64,000 bases of DNA, taken from NCBI RefSeq assembly GCF_021184025.1, contig NZ_CP036537.1:3472001-3536000 (forward strand), given 5' to 3'. The DNA is from Rhodopseudomonas boonkerdii (lineage in GTDB: Bacteria; Pseudomonadota; Alphaproteobacteria; Rhizobiales; Xanthobacteraceae). Position numbers and translations under genes: made by a program. This document shows positions 17,601-24,218 of this stretch, one piece after another. The stretch's first letter is position 1, and every line of letters begins with the position of its first letter. Below the pieces are notes generated by a model that saw nothing but the letters and a program-made list of their open reading frames with translations, was not told where the DNA came from and made no database searches.

Positions 17601-17848
17601 TGGCTGCTCATATAGAGCATATTCTCGACGCCGTTGATCTGTTCTTCGATCGGCGTCGAAACCGTTTCCGCAATCACCTTCGGATTGGCGCCGGGATAGT
17701 TCGCCGTCACCACCACGGTCGGCGGCGCAACTTCCGGATATTCAGAGATCGGCAGAGCCGGCATCGCCAGCAGGCCCGCCAGGAAGATCACCGCGGACAG
17801 CACGCCGGCGAAAATCGGGCGGTCGATGAAAAACTTTGAGAAGTTCAT
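14603..17848 (-). CDS. RND efflux pump, HAE1 family (second system)
   Basis: 1081 residues from the ATG at 17848, giving the family start 'MNFSKFFIDRPIFAGVLSAV'; the frame is open 23 codons further upstream without family similarity. The proton-relay aspartates ('VVDDAIVVVENVERNIERG') and lysine ('GLSAKNAILIVEFAREL') are intact. A histidine-rich hydrophilic tail ('DSEAHAHKAHGSAPSHS') extends past the last helix and is not typical of AcrB; it might bind metal, but this is speculative. It lies 136 nt after its adaptor gene. The outer-membrane channel must be encoded elsewhere. Confidence 0.95.
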   Translation of the reverse strand: MNFSKFFIDRPIFAGVLSAVIFLAGLLAMPALPISEYPEVAPPTVVVTANYPGANPKVIAETVSTPIEEQINGVENMLYMSSQATTDGRMTLNVTFRLGTDPDKAQQLVQNRVSQAEPRLPAEVRALGVTTIKSAPDLTMVVHLLSPNDRYDMTYLRNYAVLNVKDRLARIEGVGQVQLFGSGDYSMRVWLDPQKVAERGLSPGDVVREIRAQNVQAAAGQVGGSPNEPGLDLQLSINAQGRLQSEEEFGEIIVKNGDNGEVVRLRDIARIELGAADYALRSLLNNKSAVAVPIFQSPGSNAIQISDNVRRTMKELKENMPDGVDYDIVYDPTQFVRASIEAVIHTLLEAIALVVLVVILFLQTWRASIIPLIAVPVSVVGTFAVMHVFGFSVNALTLFGLVLAIGIVVDDAIVVVENVERNIERGLDPKSAAYQAMREVTGPIIAIALVLVAVFVPLAFITGLTGQFYKQFALTVAISTVISAFNSLTLSPALAALLLKGHDAPKDVLTRFMDRTLGWFFVRFNRFFTRSSEAYGGGVKRVISRRAVVMGVYLALVGVTGYLFHAVPGGFVPGQDKQYLVGFAQLPDGATLDRTEEVIRRMGDIALKEPGVENAIQFPGLSINGFTNSSNSGIVFIGLKSFEERKDKSLSGNAIALSLNKKYAGLQDAFIAMFPPPPVAGLGTIGGFKLQIEDRAGLGYEALNDATKAFIGKAMQQKELAGLFSSYQINVPQLYADVDRTKARQLNVPVTSIFDTMQIYLGSLYVNDFNKFGRTYSVRVQADAKYRARADDIGQLKVRSDSNEMIPLSTLLRVKESAGPERAMRYNGFLSADVNGGAAPGYSTGQAQDAVARVAKETLPKGIAFEWTELTYQEIIAGNSSLIVFPVAILLVFLVLAAQYESLTLPLSIIMIVPMSLLAAMFGVWITKGDNNVFTQIGLIVLVGLSAKNAILIVEFARELEFAGRKPIEAAIEASRLRLRPILMTSMAFIMGVVPLVTSTGAGSEMRHAMGVAVFAGMIGVTAFGIFFTPMFYVLLRAMAGNRPLTQHGEGTVDQDAPLAPGAHDSEAHAHKAHGSAPSHS

Positions 17849-17984
17849 GGCGATGATCCGTAAAACCTGCCCCGTCCGGGCGCAGTAACCTCTTGCGGTC
17901 CCGAAGGCGACCGCCAAAGCGTGAGCATGAAGATGAAAAAATCTCCGCCGCGAGCGGGCGGAAAAGATCAGGCGAAACGCAGAA

Positions 17985-19205
17985 CTAGTTCGCCAAGGCA
18001 GTCTTCGTTTGCGGCAGCGATGCAGAATTCATGGCGACCATTTCAGGCTTGATGGTCACGCCCGGACGCACGCGCTGCAGGCCGTTGACGACGATGCGTT
18101 CGCCAGCCTTCAGGCCTGCGAGGATGATGCGCATGCCATCCACGGAAGCGCCGAGCTGCACCTCGCGATATTCGGCCTTGTCCTTGTCGTCGACGACCAT
18201 CACGAACTTCTTGTTCTGGTCGGTGCCGACGGCGCGCTCGCTGATCAGCAACGTCTGCTCCGGCTTTGGCTGTCCCATGGAGAGACGGGCGAACTGGCCC
18301 GGCATCAGGCGACCGTCGTGATTGTCGAACACCGCACGCACGCGTACGGTGCCCGAACGCGGATCCACCTGGTTGTCGATGAACTGCATCTTGCCCTTGA
18401 TCGGCGCAGTGTCGGAGATCGTGGTCATCTGCACGGGAATGCGCTCGATCTCGTTCGCCGTCTTCTCGTCAGCGAGCGTCTTGAGCGCGCGCGACACCAC
18501 CTGCTCGTCCGCGTTGAAGCTCGCATAGATCGGATTGACCGAGACCAGCGTGGTGAGCAGCGGTGAGCTTGGACCGGCGGCGATCAGGTTGCCGACCGTG
18601 ATCTCGATCTTGCCGACGCGGCCCGACACCGGCGCACGGACTTCGGTGTAGCTGAGATTGAGCTGCGCGGTCTTCAGCGCAGCTTCCGTTGCGGCGAGAT
18701 TGGCTTCGGCCTCGTGGAAGGCATTGGAGCGATTGTCGAGATCGCGCTGGGTGATGCTCGACGTCGTGAGCTGCTGGCCGCGGTCGTAGTCGGCCTTGGT
18801 GAAGATCAACCGTGCCCGCGCGGCCGAGACCTGCCCCTGCGCGCGATCGACTTCCGCGGCGTAGAGCGCCGGATCGATCTGCACCAGGAGATCGCCCTTC
18901 TTCACCAGCGCGCCCTCACGAAAGTGGATCGCCTGGACGGCGCCGGCAACGCGGGAACGGATTTCCACCCGCTCGATCGCCTCGAGCCGGCCGGAGAATT
19001 CGTCGGAGGGCGTGGTCGCCTTGGCTTCGACCAGCGCCACCGAGGCCGGAACCGCCGGCGGCGGCGCGGGTGCCTGTTCTGCCTGGGCCGCGAATCCGGC
19101 AAGACCCCAAAGGGCGGCGCCGCCGCCCAAACTCACGGAAACAAGGAAGATTCCGGCGCCAAGTGCGATATTCCGAGCAAGAGAACTGGCCATCGTGAAC
19201 CCCAT
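17985..19205 (-). CDS. RND efflux periplasmic adaptor (second system)
   Basis: 406 residues (402 from a second in-frame ATG at 19193). An N-terminal hydrophobic segment ('NIALGAGIFLVSVSLGGGAA') serves as signal or anchor, and there is no lipobox, unlike the first adaptor. A Pro/Ala-rich linker is followed by the barrel-sandwich ('VQAIHFREGALVKKGDLLVQ'), alpha-hairpin, 'YTEVRAPVSGRVGKIEITVG', beta-barrel and membrane-proximal domains. First gene of the second RND operon, divergent from the TetR gene at 19395. Confidence 0.94.
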   Translation of the reverse strand: MGFTMASSLARNIALGAGIFLVSVSLGGGAALWGLAGFAAQAEQAPAPPPAVPASVALVEAKATTPSDEFSGRLEAIERVEIRSRVAGAVQAIHFREGALVKKGDLLVQIDPALYAAEVDRAQGQVSAARARLIFTKADYDRGQQLTTSSITQRDLDNRSNAFHEAEANLAATEAALKTAQLNLSYTEVRAPVSGRVGKIEITVGNLIAAGPSSPLLTTLVSVNPIYASFNADEQVVSRALKTLADEKTANEIERIPVQMTTISDTAPIKGKMQFIDNQVDPRSGTVRVRAVFDNHDGRLMPGQFARLSMGQPKPEQTLLISERAVGTDQNKKFVMVVDDKDKAEYREVQLGASVDGMRIILAGLKAGERIVVNGLQRVRPGVTIKPEMVAMNSASLPQTKTALAN

Positions 19206-19358
19206 TTTAATCTCGAAGGACTTGAGAAAGCCCTGTCATTCCAATAGCTAAGGACAGAAACACCGCGGGGGCATCTCCACCCGGGAAACTTGCTGCGATG
19301 CACATATCCGTAACGCCCGGTATAGATGGCCTATCGACATCCACTGTCAAGGGACTTA

Positions 19359-19374
19359 TCTACTAAACGGTAGA
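19359..19374. promoter_or_regulatory. Candidate TetR operator for the second RND operon
   Basis: TCTAC (19359-19363) and GTAGA (19370-19374) form a 5-bp dyad with 6-bp spacer. It overlaps a plausible -10 region (TATCTA) that has TGTCAA about 10 bp further upstream, and sits 20 bp before the TetR start codon. Weaker than the dyad of the first system. Confidence 0.5.
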
Positions 19375-19394
19375 AATCTTTGGAGGACCTGGCC

Positions 19395-19982
19395 ATGGCC
19401 ATGGGACGTCCGCGCGAATTCGATACCGACACGGCTCTCGATCTCGCGCTGCATGTGTTCTGGCGAAAAGGCTATGAGGGCGCCTCGATGGCCGACCTCA
19501 CCGAAGCCATGGGCATCACCAAGCCGAGCCTTTACGCGGCTTTCGGAAACAAGGAAGAGCTGTTCCGCAAAGCGCTGGATCGCTATGTCGACGGCCCCGG
19601 CGGCTATTTCCGCACCGGGCTGGACAAGCCGACTGCCCGCGAAGTGGTCGAGCACATCCTCTATGAATCAGTCGAGGCCGTCACCGATCCCAGGAACCCC
19701 GGCTGTCTCGCCGTACAGGGCGCGCTGTGCTGCGGCGATGCCGCCGAGACCATCAAGCAGGAGCTGATGTCACGCCGCTCGAAAGGGGAGAACGACTTGC
19801 GCGTTCGTTTCACGCGCGCCCTCGCCGAGGGCGATCTCCCCATGGGAGCAGATCCCGGCGATCTCGCGCGCTATGTGTCGGCCATCCTGCAGGGCATGGC
19901 TGTACAGGCCGCCGGCGGCGCGCCACGCGAGCAATTGCGCAAGCTCGCCGATATGGCGATGCGCAGCTGGCCGCCCGTATAG
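19395..19982 (+). CDS. TetR/AcrR-family regulator of the second RND system
   Basis: 195 residues. The ATG at 19395 has GGAGG (19382-19386) at 8-nt spacing; the upstream TTG at 19380 overlaps that site and is rejected. The N-terminus 'MGRPREFDTDTALDLALHVF' and helix-turn-helix 'LTEAMGITKPSLYAAFGNKE' place it in the TetR group with a 'PGCLAVQGAL' motif in the C-terminal domain (TetR_C_33/36-like, often next to oxidoreductases or pumps). Divergent from the RND adaptor, so local repression is the simplest model; the effector is unknown. Confidence 0.9.
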   Translation: MAMGRPREFDTDTALDLALHVFWRKGYEGASMADLTEAMGITKPSLYAAFGNKEELFRKALDRYVDGPGGYFRTGLDKPTAREVVEHILYESVEAVTDPRNPGCLAVQGALCCGDAAETIKQELMSRRSKGENDLRVRFTRALAEGDLPMGADPGDLARYVSAILQGMAVQAAGGAPREQLRKLADMAMRSWPPV

Positions 19983-20238
19983 GCAATGCTCCCGTATGAC
20001 GATTGAGTTCTCGCGTGCGCACGCCTCTGCCGTTGGCTCACGCTCGCCATTCGTCGATCATGCTTGCGGGATTGGGGATGACGGGATAGGACGTCGCACG
20101 ACGATTGAGCAATGCAGGCAAGTGACATCCACATCACTCGCAACTGCCGCATTCTCGGCAAACGCGCCCCCCTCATCGACATCGCGTTCGAGTAGAACTC
20201 CATCGGAGTTTCGATTAGCGTGAAGCTGACCATCGCCT

Positions 20239-20288
20239 ACCCTCCCCTGCAGGGGGAGGGTCGCTCGCGCAGCGAGCGGGGTGGGGTG
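20239..20288 (+). repeat. Left palindromic repeat of the DUF559 cassette
   Basis: Two adjoining hairpins: ACCCTCCCC/GGGGAGGGT around TGCA (20239-20261, one unpaired G), then CGCTCGC/GCGAGCG around GCA (20262-20278). They are followed by GGGGTGGGGTG. The same three modules recur in reverse order and orientation at 20715-20768. Confidence 0.85.
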
Positions 20289-20304
20289 AACGCAGTCGAG
20301 GGAC

Positions 20305-20730
20305 GTGCAATGGTTACGTCGTCACTCCGTCGCGCAGCCGCAAAGAGACTCCGCAGCAATGCGGACACCGCATGAGCGTATCCTGTGGCGTGTGCTGAAA
20401 GAGCTTTCGTTGGAGGGCACGCATTTCCGACGCCAGGCTCCGATCGGTCCTTCTGTCGTCGATTTCCTTTGTCCAGCCACACGCCTCATCGTCGAACCCG
20501 ACGGCGGTCATCGCAACGAAGACGAGCAAGCTCGCCGCGACGTGCGGCGGCAGCGATGGCTGGAAACAGAAGGCTATCGTGTCCTTCGGTTCTGGAACGA
20601 CATCGACAACGAGCTGCCATCCGTGCTCGAACGCATCTATATCGAACTGCACGGCGGACGCGACGTGGCGTCTGCGCCGATGAAACATCGCCGTCGTGTA
20701 TGGGGCAAGTCGGCCACCCCACCCCGATGA
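20305..20730 (+). CDS. DUF559 protein (Vsr-like PD-(D/E)XK nuclease fold)
   Basis: Up to 141 residues from GTG at 20305; an ATG at 20359 gives 123. The family core is clear: 'MRTPHERILWRVLKELSLEG', 'HFRRQAPIGPSVVDFLC', 'LIVEPDGGHRNEDEQARRD', 'RWLETEGYRVLRFWNDI'. DUF559 is related to very-short-patch-repair endonucleases; the usual 'E-L-D-G-G-x-H' appears here as 'E-P-D-G-G-H', keeping the acidic residues but with proline and a shifted histidine, so activity is uncertain. The stop lies inside the right flanking repeat. No partner methylase or other nuclease gene is adjacent. Confidence 0.85.
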   Translation: MQWLRRHSVAQPQRDSAAMRTPHERILWRVLKELSLEGTHFRRQAPIGPSVVDFLCPATRLIVEPDGGHRNEDEQARRDVRRQRWLETEGYRVLRFWNDIDNELPSVLERIYIELHGGRDVASAPMKHRRRVWGKSATPPR

Positions 20731-20768
20731 ACGCTGCGCGTTCATCGACCCTCCCCCTGCAGGGGAGC
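20715..20768 (-). repeat. Right palindromic repeat of the DUF559 cassette
   Basis: CACCCCACCCC is followed by a 10-bp stem CGATGAACGC/GCGTTCATCG (20725-20747) and then ACCCTCCCC-type sequence with CTGCAGGGGAG. It is the inverted counterpart of 20239-20288, with a different but equally palindromic middle module, as expected for compensatory divergence of a hairpin. Confidence 0.8.
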
Positions 20769-20921
20769 GCTATTTGCCCATGCTGCGATCCACAACTTCA
20801 CGATATCGAGATCGCCGCTGCGTGCATTGCTGCGTCCTGCGTGGCGCCTTTGCGCTGCAACTGCGAACATGGCACTCCGTCTTATATCGCGCCGCAATAT
20901 TTCCGCGCAGGAGAATGCCAA

Positions 20922-22097
20922 ATTCGCCTCTCTCTCCCCATTCTCGCCCTTGCGGCGGCGTCGTTCGGCATCGGAACGACCGAATTCGTTATCATGGGCC
21001 TGCTGCCGGATGTGGCGCGCAGCCTGTCGGTGACGATTCCCCAGGCCGGCTATCTTGTCTCCGGCTACGCACTCGGGGTCGTGGTCGGCGCGCCAATCGT
21101 GGCGATGGCGACCGCCGGCATGCCGCGCAAGGCGGCGCTGCTGTCACTGATGGCGCTGTTCACCATCGGCAATGTCGGCTGCGCCGTCGCGTCCGATTAC
21201 AATCTGCTGATGGCGGCGCGCATCGTCACCGCCTTCTCCCATGGCGCTTTCTTCGGCATCGGCGCCGTGGTCGCCAGCAATCTCGTGCCGCGCGAGCAAC
21301 GCGCGCAGGCGGTGTCGCTGATGTTCGCGGGCCTTACGCTGGCGAATGTCCTCGGTGTCCCGTTCGGCACCGCGCTCGGCCAGGCCGCCGGATGGCGCGC
21401 AGCGTTCTGGGCCGTGGTGGTCATCGGCATCGTCGCCTTCATCGCCATCCTGCGTTATGTCCCCTCGGGCTTGCCCGGCCCGAGAGGTGGCCTCGGCCGC
21501 GAATTCCGCGCGCTCGGCCGCTGGCCCGTGCTGCTGCCGATGCTGATTTCCACCACCGCCTCGGTCAGCATGTTCAGCCTGTTCACCTACATCACGCCAC
21601 TGCTCGAGGACATCACCGGCCTTACCCCGCACGGCGTCACCGGCGCCCTGCTGGCCATCGGCGTCGGCCTCACCATCGGCAATCTGATCGGCGGCCGCCT
21701 CGCCGACAAGAATCTCCTCTCCACGGTGATCGGCGCCTTCATCTGCCTCGCGATCGTGCTCGGCCTGCTCTCGCTCGTCGCACATCTGGTGATTCCGACC
21801 ATCGCGCTGCTCGTATTGTGGGGCGGCATCGCTTTCGCGCTGGTCTCGCCGCTGCAGATCTGGGTGGTGGATGCCGCCACCGACGCGCCCAATCTCGCTT
21901 CGACGCTGAATCAGGGCGCGTTCAATCTCGGCAACGCCACCGGCGCCTGGATCGGCGGTATCGCCATCAATCTCGGCGTCCACTACGGTCAACTGCCGCT
22001 TCTCGCCGCCTGCGTGGCGCTGATCGGTCTCGCAATGACTCTAACAACCCTCATCGATCGCAGGGTCTTGCCGGCGCAGATCAGTCCGGCAGAATGA
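20922..22097 (+). CDS. MFS exporter, AraJ/YdhP (arabinose efflux-type) family; apparent ATT start
   Basis: 391 residues in the preferred model. The frame carries a complete 12-helix MFS protein starting 'RLSLPILALAAASFGIGTT' with 'EFVIMGLLPDVARSL', the typical family N-terminus. There is no in-frame ATG before it; ATT at 20922 has AGGAG at 9-nt spacing, exactly where homologues would begin. The nearest ATG (20915) is out of frame and would need a one-base change in a CT/C run; a GTG at 20841 lacks a ribosome site. Probably a proton-driven exporter of sugars or drugs. It overlaps the next MFS gene by 4 nt. Confidence 0.85.
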   Translation: MRLSLPILALAAASFGIGTTEFVIMGLLPDVARSLSVTIPQAGYLVSGYALGVVVGAPIVAMATAGMPRKAALLSLMALFTIGNVGCAVASDYNLLMAARIVTAFSHGAFFGIGAVVASNLVPREQRAQAVSLMFAGLTLANVLGVPFGTALGQAAGWRAAFWAVVVIGIVAFIAILRYVPSGLPGPRGGLGREFRALGRWPVLLPMLISTTASVSMFSLFTYITPLLEDITGLTPHGVTGALLAIGVGLTIGNLIGGRLADKNLLSTVIGAFICLAIVLGLLSLVAHLVIPTIALLVLWGGIAFALVSPLQIWVVDAATDAPNLASTLNQGAFNLGNATGAWIGGIAINLGVHYGQLPLLAACVALIGLAMTLTTLIDRRVLPAQISPAE

Positions 22098-23362
22098 CGA
22101 AAGGCGGCAAGAGTCGCCGCCTCGCTTCTCGATTCAAGGAATTCATTGTGGCGCTCGGGCGCGAAACGTTTGCCTTCACCGCGTTCCTGGGCACCCTGAC
22201 CGCGCTGCCGCCTCTGTCGATCGACATGGGCCTGCCGGGCTTTCCAGCTCTCGAGGCGACATTCCCCGATGCAGCCGGGCGCAGCCCGCTGACGCTCAGC
22301 CTGTTCATGGCCGGCTTTGCGATCTCACCCTTGATCTGCGGCCCGCTGGCCGACCGCTTCGGCCGCCGCGCCACATTGCTCGATGGCCTGCTGATCTTTT
22401 CGCTCGCGGCCACTGCCTGCGCCCTCGCCCCGAATTTTACCGTGCTGCTCGCCTGCCGCCTGCTGCAGGGCTTTGCCGCGGGCGCCTGCGCGATCCTGCC
22501 CATCGCCATCGTCCGCGACCTGTTCGTTCACGGCGCCGCACGGCAAAAGCTGTCGCAGATCGCCGCCGTGCTCGGTATCGCGCCGATGCTCGCGCCCGTG
22601 CTCGGCGGCTGGATCATGACGTTTGCCGACTGGCGCGCGATCTATGCCGCGCAGGCTTTGGTCGGCGTCACCCTGTTGATCGTCGGCGCCATCGGCCTCG
22701 CTGAATCCCAGCCTGTCGAAAACCGCCGCTCCCTGAATCCGCGACAGCTCGCCGAGAGCTATCGCTTCGTCCTCGGCGATCGCGCCTTTGTCGGCTATGC
22801 CACGCTCTATGCCTTCGCCTTCGCCTGCATGTTCGCCTTCATTTCCGGCGCACCATCGGTGCTGATCGGCAGCCTCAAGCTCTCCACCACCGCTTTTGCG
22901 CTGCTGTTCGGCCTCACCTCCTGCGGCGTGCTTGTGGCCTCCCTGATCTCGGGGCAGCTCAGCAAGCGTCACGTGCCGTCGCGAAAGATCATCGCGTTCG
23001 GCCTGGTGTTGATGGCGGCAAGCGCCCTCGCAGCGCTGCTGCTCGTTCCGGCCAATGCCGTGACCGTTGCGTCGCTTACGCCGCTGATGGCGCTGACCAT
23101 TTTCGCTTTCGGTATTCTCGCCCCCTCGACCAATCACGAAGCGCTGCAAAATCTGCCGCATGTGGCAGGCTCCGCCGCCGGCGTCATGCGCTGCACCCAG
23201 ATGGTGATGGGCTCCTTCGCCAGCGCCATGATCGCGGTGCTGGAGCCATTCGGCCATCCCGCGCTGGTGATGACCGGGCTGATGTCCGTCATGGCGATCG
23301 TCGCAGGCAGTATCTATCTCTGGGTCCTTCCCGCAGCGAAAGCGGGGACCGATCACAGCTAG
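22094..23362 (+). CDS. Bcr/CflA-family MFS drug exporter
   Basis: 422 residues from the ATG at 22094, which overlaps the previous stop (ATGA). The frame is open far upstream, but that part is the shadow of the preceding MFS gene. The motif 'PLADRFGRRATLLDGLLIF' (MFS motif A) and 'LLQGFAAGACAILPIAIVRD' followed by 'PVLGGWI' (motif C-like) mark a 12-helix drug:H+ antiporter of the Bcr/CflA group. The substrate is unknown. Two different exporters and an SDR in one operon suggest export of a modified compound, which is inference. Confidence 0.92.
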   Translation: MTKGGKSRRLASRFKEFIVALGRETFAFTAFLGTLTALPPLSIDMGLPGFPALEATFPDAAGRSPLTLSLFMAGFAISPLICGPLADRFGRRATLLDGLLIFSLAATACALAPNFTVLLACRLLQGFAAGACAILPIAIVRDLFVHGAARQKLSQIAAVLGIAPMLAPVLGGWIMTFADWRAIYAAQALVGVTLLIVGAIGLAESQPVENRRSLNPRQLAESYRFVLGDRAFVGYATLYAFAFACMFAFISGAPSVLIGSLKLSTTAFALLFGLTSCGVLVASLISGQLSKRHVPSRKIIAFGLVLMAASALAALLLVPANAVTVASLTPLMALTIFAFGILAPSTNHEALQNLPHVAGSAAGVMRCTQMVMGSFASAMIAVLEPFGHPALVMTGLMSVMAIVAGSIYLWVLPAAKAGTDHS

Positions 23363-23377
23363 GCGGAGGTATTACCG

Positions 23378-24058
23378 ATGCAGAAGAAGATCGTTGTCAT
23401 CACGGGCGCCGCCGGTGCGCTCGGTCGGGTCGTCGCCGATCGCGCGCTGAACGAGGGAGCGACCGTGGCTGTGATCGACCACGGCCGTAACGACGCCCCC
23501 TCGACGCCGCAGCGCTTGCAGATCGGCGGTGTCGATCTGTCCGCTGCGCCGCAGGCCAGCAAGGCCATCGACGACATCGTTGCGCAACTGGGGCGCATCG
23601 ACGTGCTGATCAACATCGCCGGCGCATTCAAGTTCGAAACCATTGCCGATGGCAACGACGAGAGCTGGGAGACGATGCATCGTCTCAACCTGCTCACCGC
23701 GCTCAACACGTCGCGCGCTGCGATTCCGCATCTGGTGAAATCGAACGCCGGCCGCATCGTGAATATCGGCGCCCTTGGCGCGCTCGAGGCCGGCAGCGGC
23801 ATGGGGCCTTACGCCGCCTCGAAGGCCGGCGTGCACAAATTGACGGAGTCCTTGGCGGCGGAGCTGAAAGGCAGGGTCACGGTCAACGCCGTGCTGCCCT
23901 CCACGATCGACACATTGGCCAATCGCCGCGATATGCCGAACGCGGATTTTGCGAAATGGGTGACGCCCGACGAGCTTGCGAGCGTGATCCTGTTTCTGGC
24001 GAGCGACGCCGCAAGTGCGATCACCGGCGCTTTGGTGCCGGTGCGCGGACGGGTGTGA
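23378..24058 (+). CDS. Short-chain dehydrogenase/reductase (SDR)
   Basis: 226 residues. The N-terminal 'VVITGAAGALGRVVADRAL' is the nucleotide-binding TGxxxGxG motif, 'VLINIAGAF' is the structural NAG-like motif, and 'YAASKAGV' supplies the catalytic Tyr-Lys pair. The usual catalytic Ser position reads 'IGALGALEAG', where a serine is not obvious, so activity on a normal carbonyl substrate is not certain. It starts 15 nt after the Bcr/CflA gene and is likely the last gene of that operon. Cytoplasmic. Confidence 0.9.
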   Translation: MQKKIVVITGAAGALGRVVADRALNEGATVAVIDHGRNDAPSTPQRLQIGGVDLSAAPQASKAIDDIVAQLGRIDVLINIAGAFKFETIADGNDESWETMHRLNLLTALNTSRAAIPHLVKSNAGRIVNIGALGALEAGSGMGPYAASKAGVHKLTESLAAELKGRVTVNAVLPSTIDTLANRRDMPNADFAKWVTPDELASVILFLASDAASAITGALVPVRGRV

Positions 24059-24069
24059 TCAGCACTCTG

Positions 24070-24192
24070 TTGTCGTCGCCCGGCTTGACCGGGCGATCCA
24101 GTAGACATTGGCGTCAGTGCAAATCACGCCCCCCGTGTCTACTGGGTCACCCGCTCCAGGCGCGCAATTGCGCGCCAGGCGGGTGACGACAA
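24070..24192. repeat. Intergenic palindromic repeat, 'CCCGGCTTGACCGGGCG' family
   Basis: Outer arms TTGTCGTCGCCCG and CGGGTGACGACAA (one mismatch) enclose CCCGG-CTTGA-CCGGG and an internal CAGTAGAC/GTCTACTG pair, making a cruciform-like unit. It shares 'GGGCTTGACCGGGCGATCCA' with the copy at 40060-40157. Between convergent genes; it may also end transcription. Confidence 0.85.
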
Positions 24193-24218
24193 GTTAAACG
24201 AGGACATGCGCGTCCGCC

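Larger units (their letters stand above)
20239..20768. mobile_element. Candidate palindrome-bounded DUF559 gene cassette
   Basis: A 530-bp unit in which one gene (DUF559-type nuclease-like) is enclosed by inverted copies of a composite palindromic repeat. The right repeat even supplies the last codons and the stop of the gene. No transposase or clear target duplication is visible, so mobility is inferred from the architecture only. The layout resembles REP/RAYT-style associations, but with a PD-(D/E)XK-like protein instead of a tyrosine transposase. Confidence 0.45.

Noticed and set aside
20696..22093. Upstream extension of the Bcr/CflA frame giving an 888-residue product
   Set aside because: The first 466 codons are Arg-rich shadow of the preceding MFS gene in another frame; the true start at 22094 overlaps that gene's stop by 4 nt.
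24070..24192. Possible CRISPR or tandem array because several short repeats recur
   Set aside because: The elements are palindromes at single intergenic sites, not regularly spaced direct repeats, and no cas genes are present.
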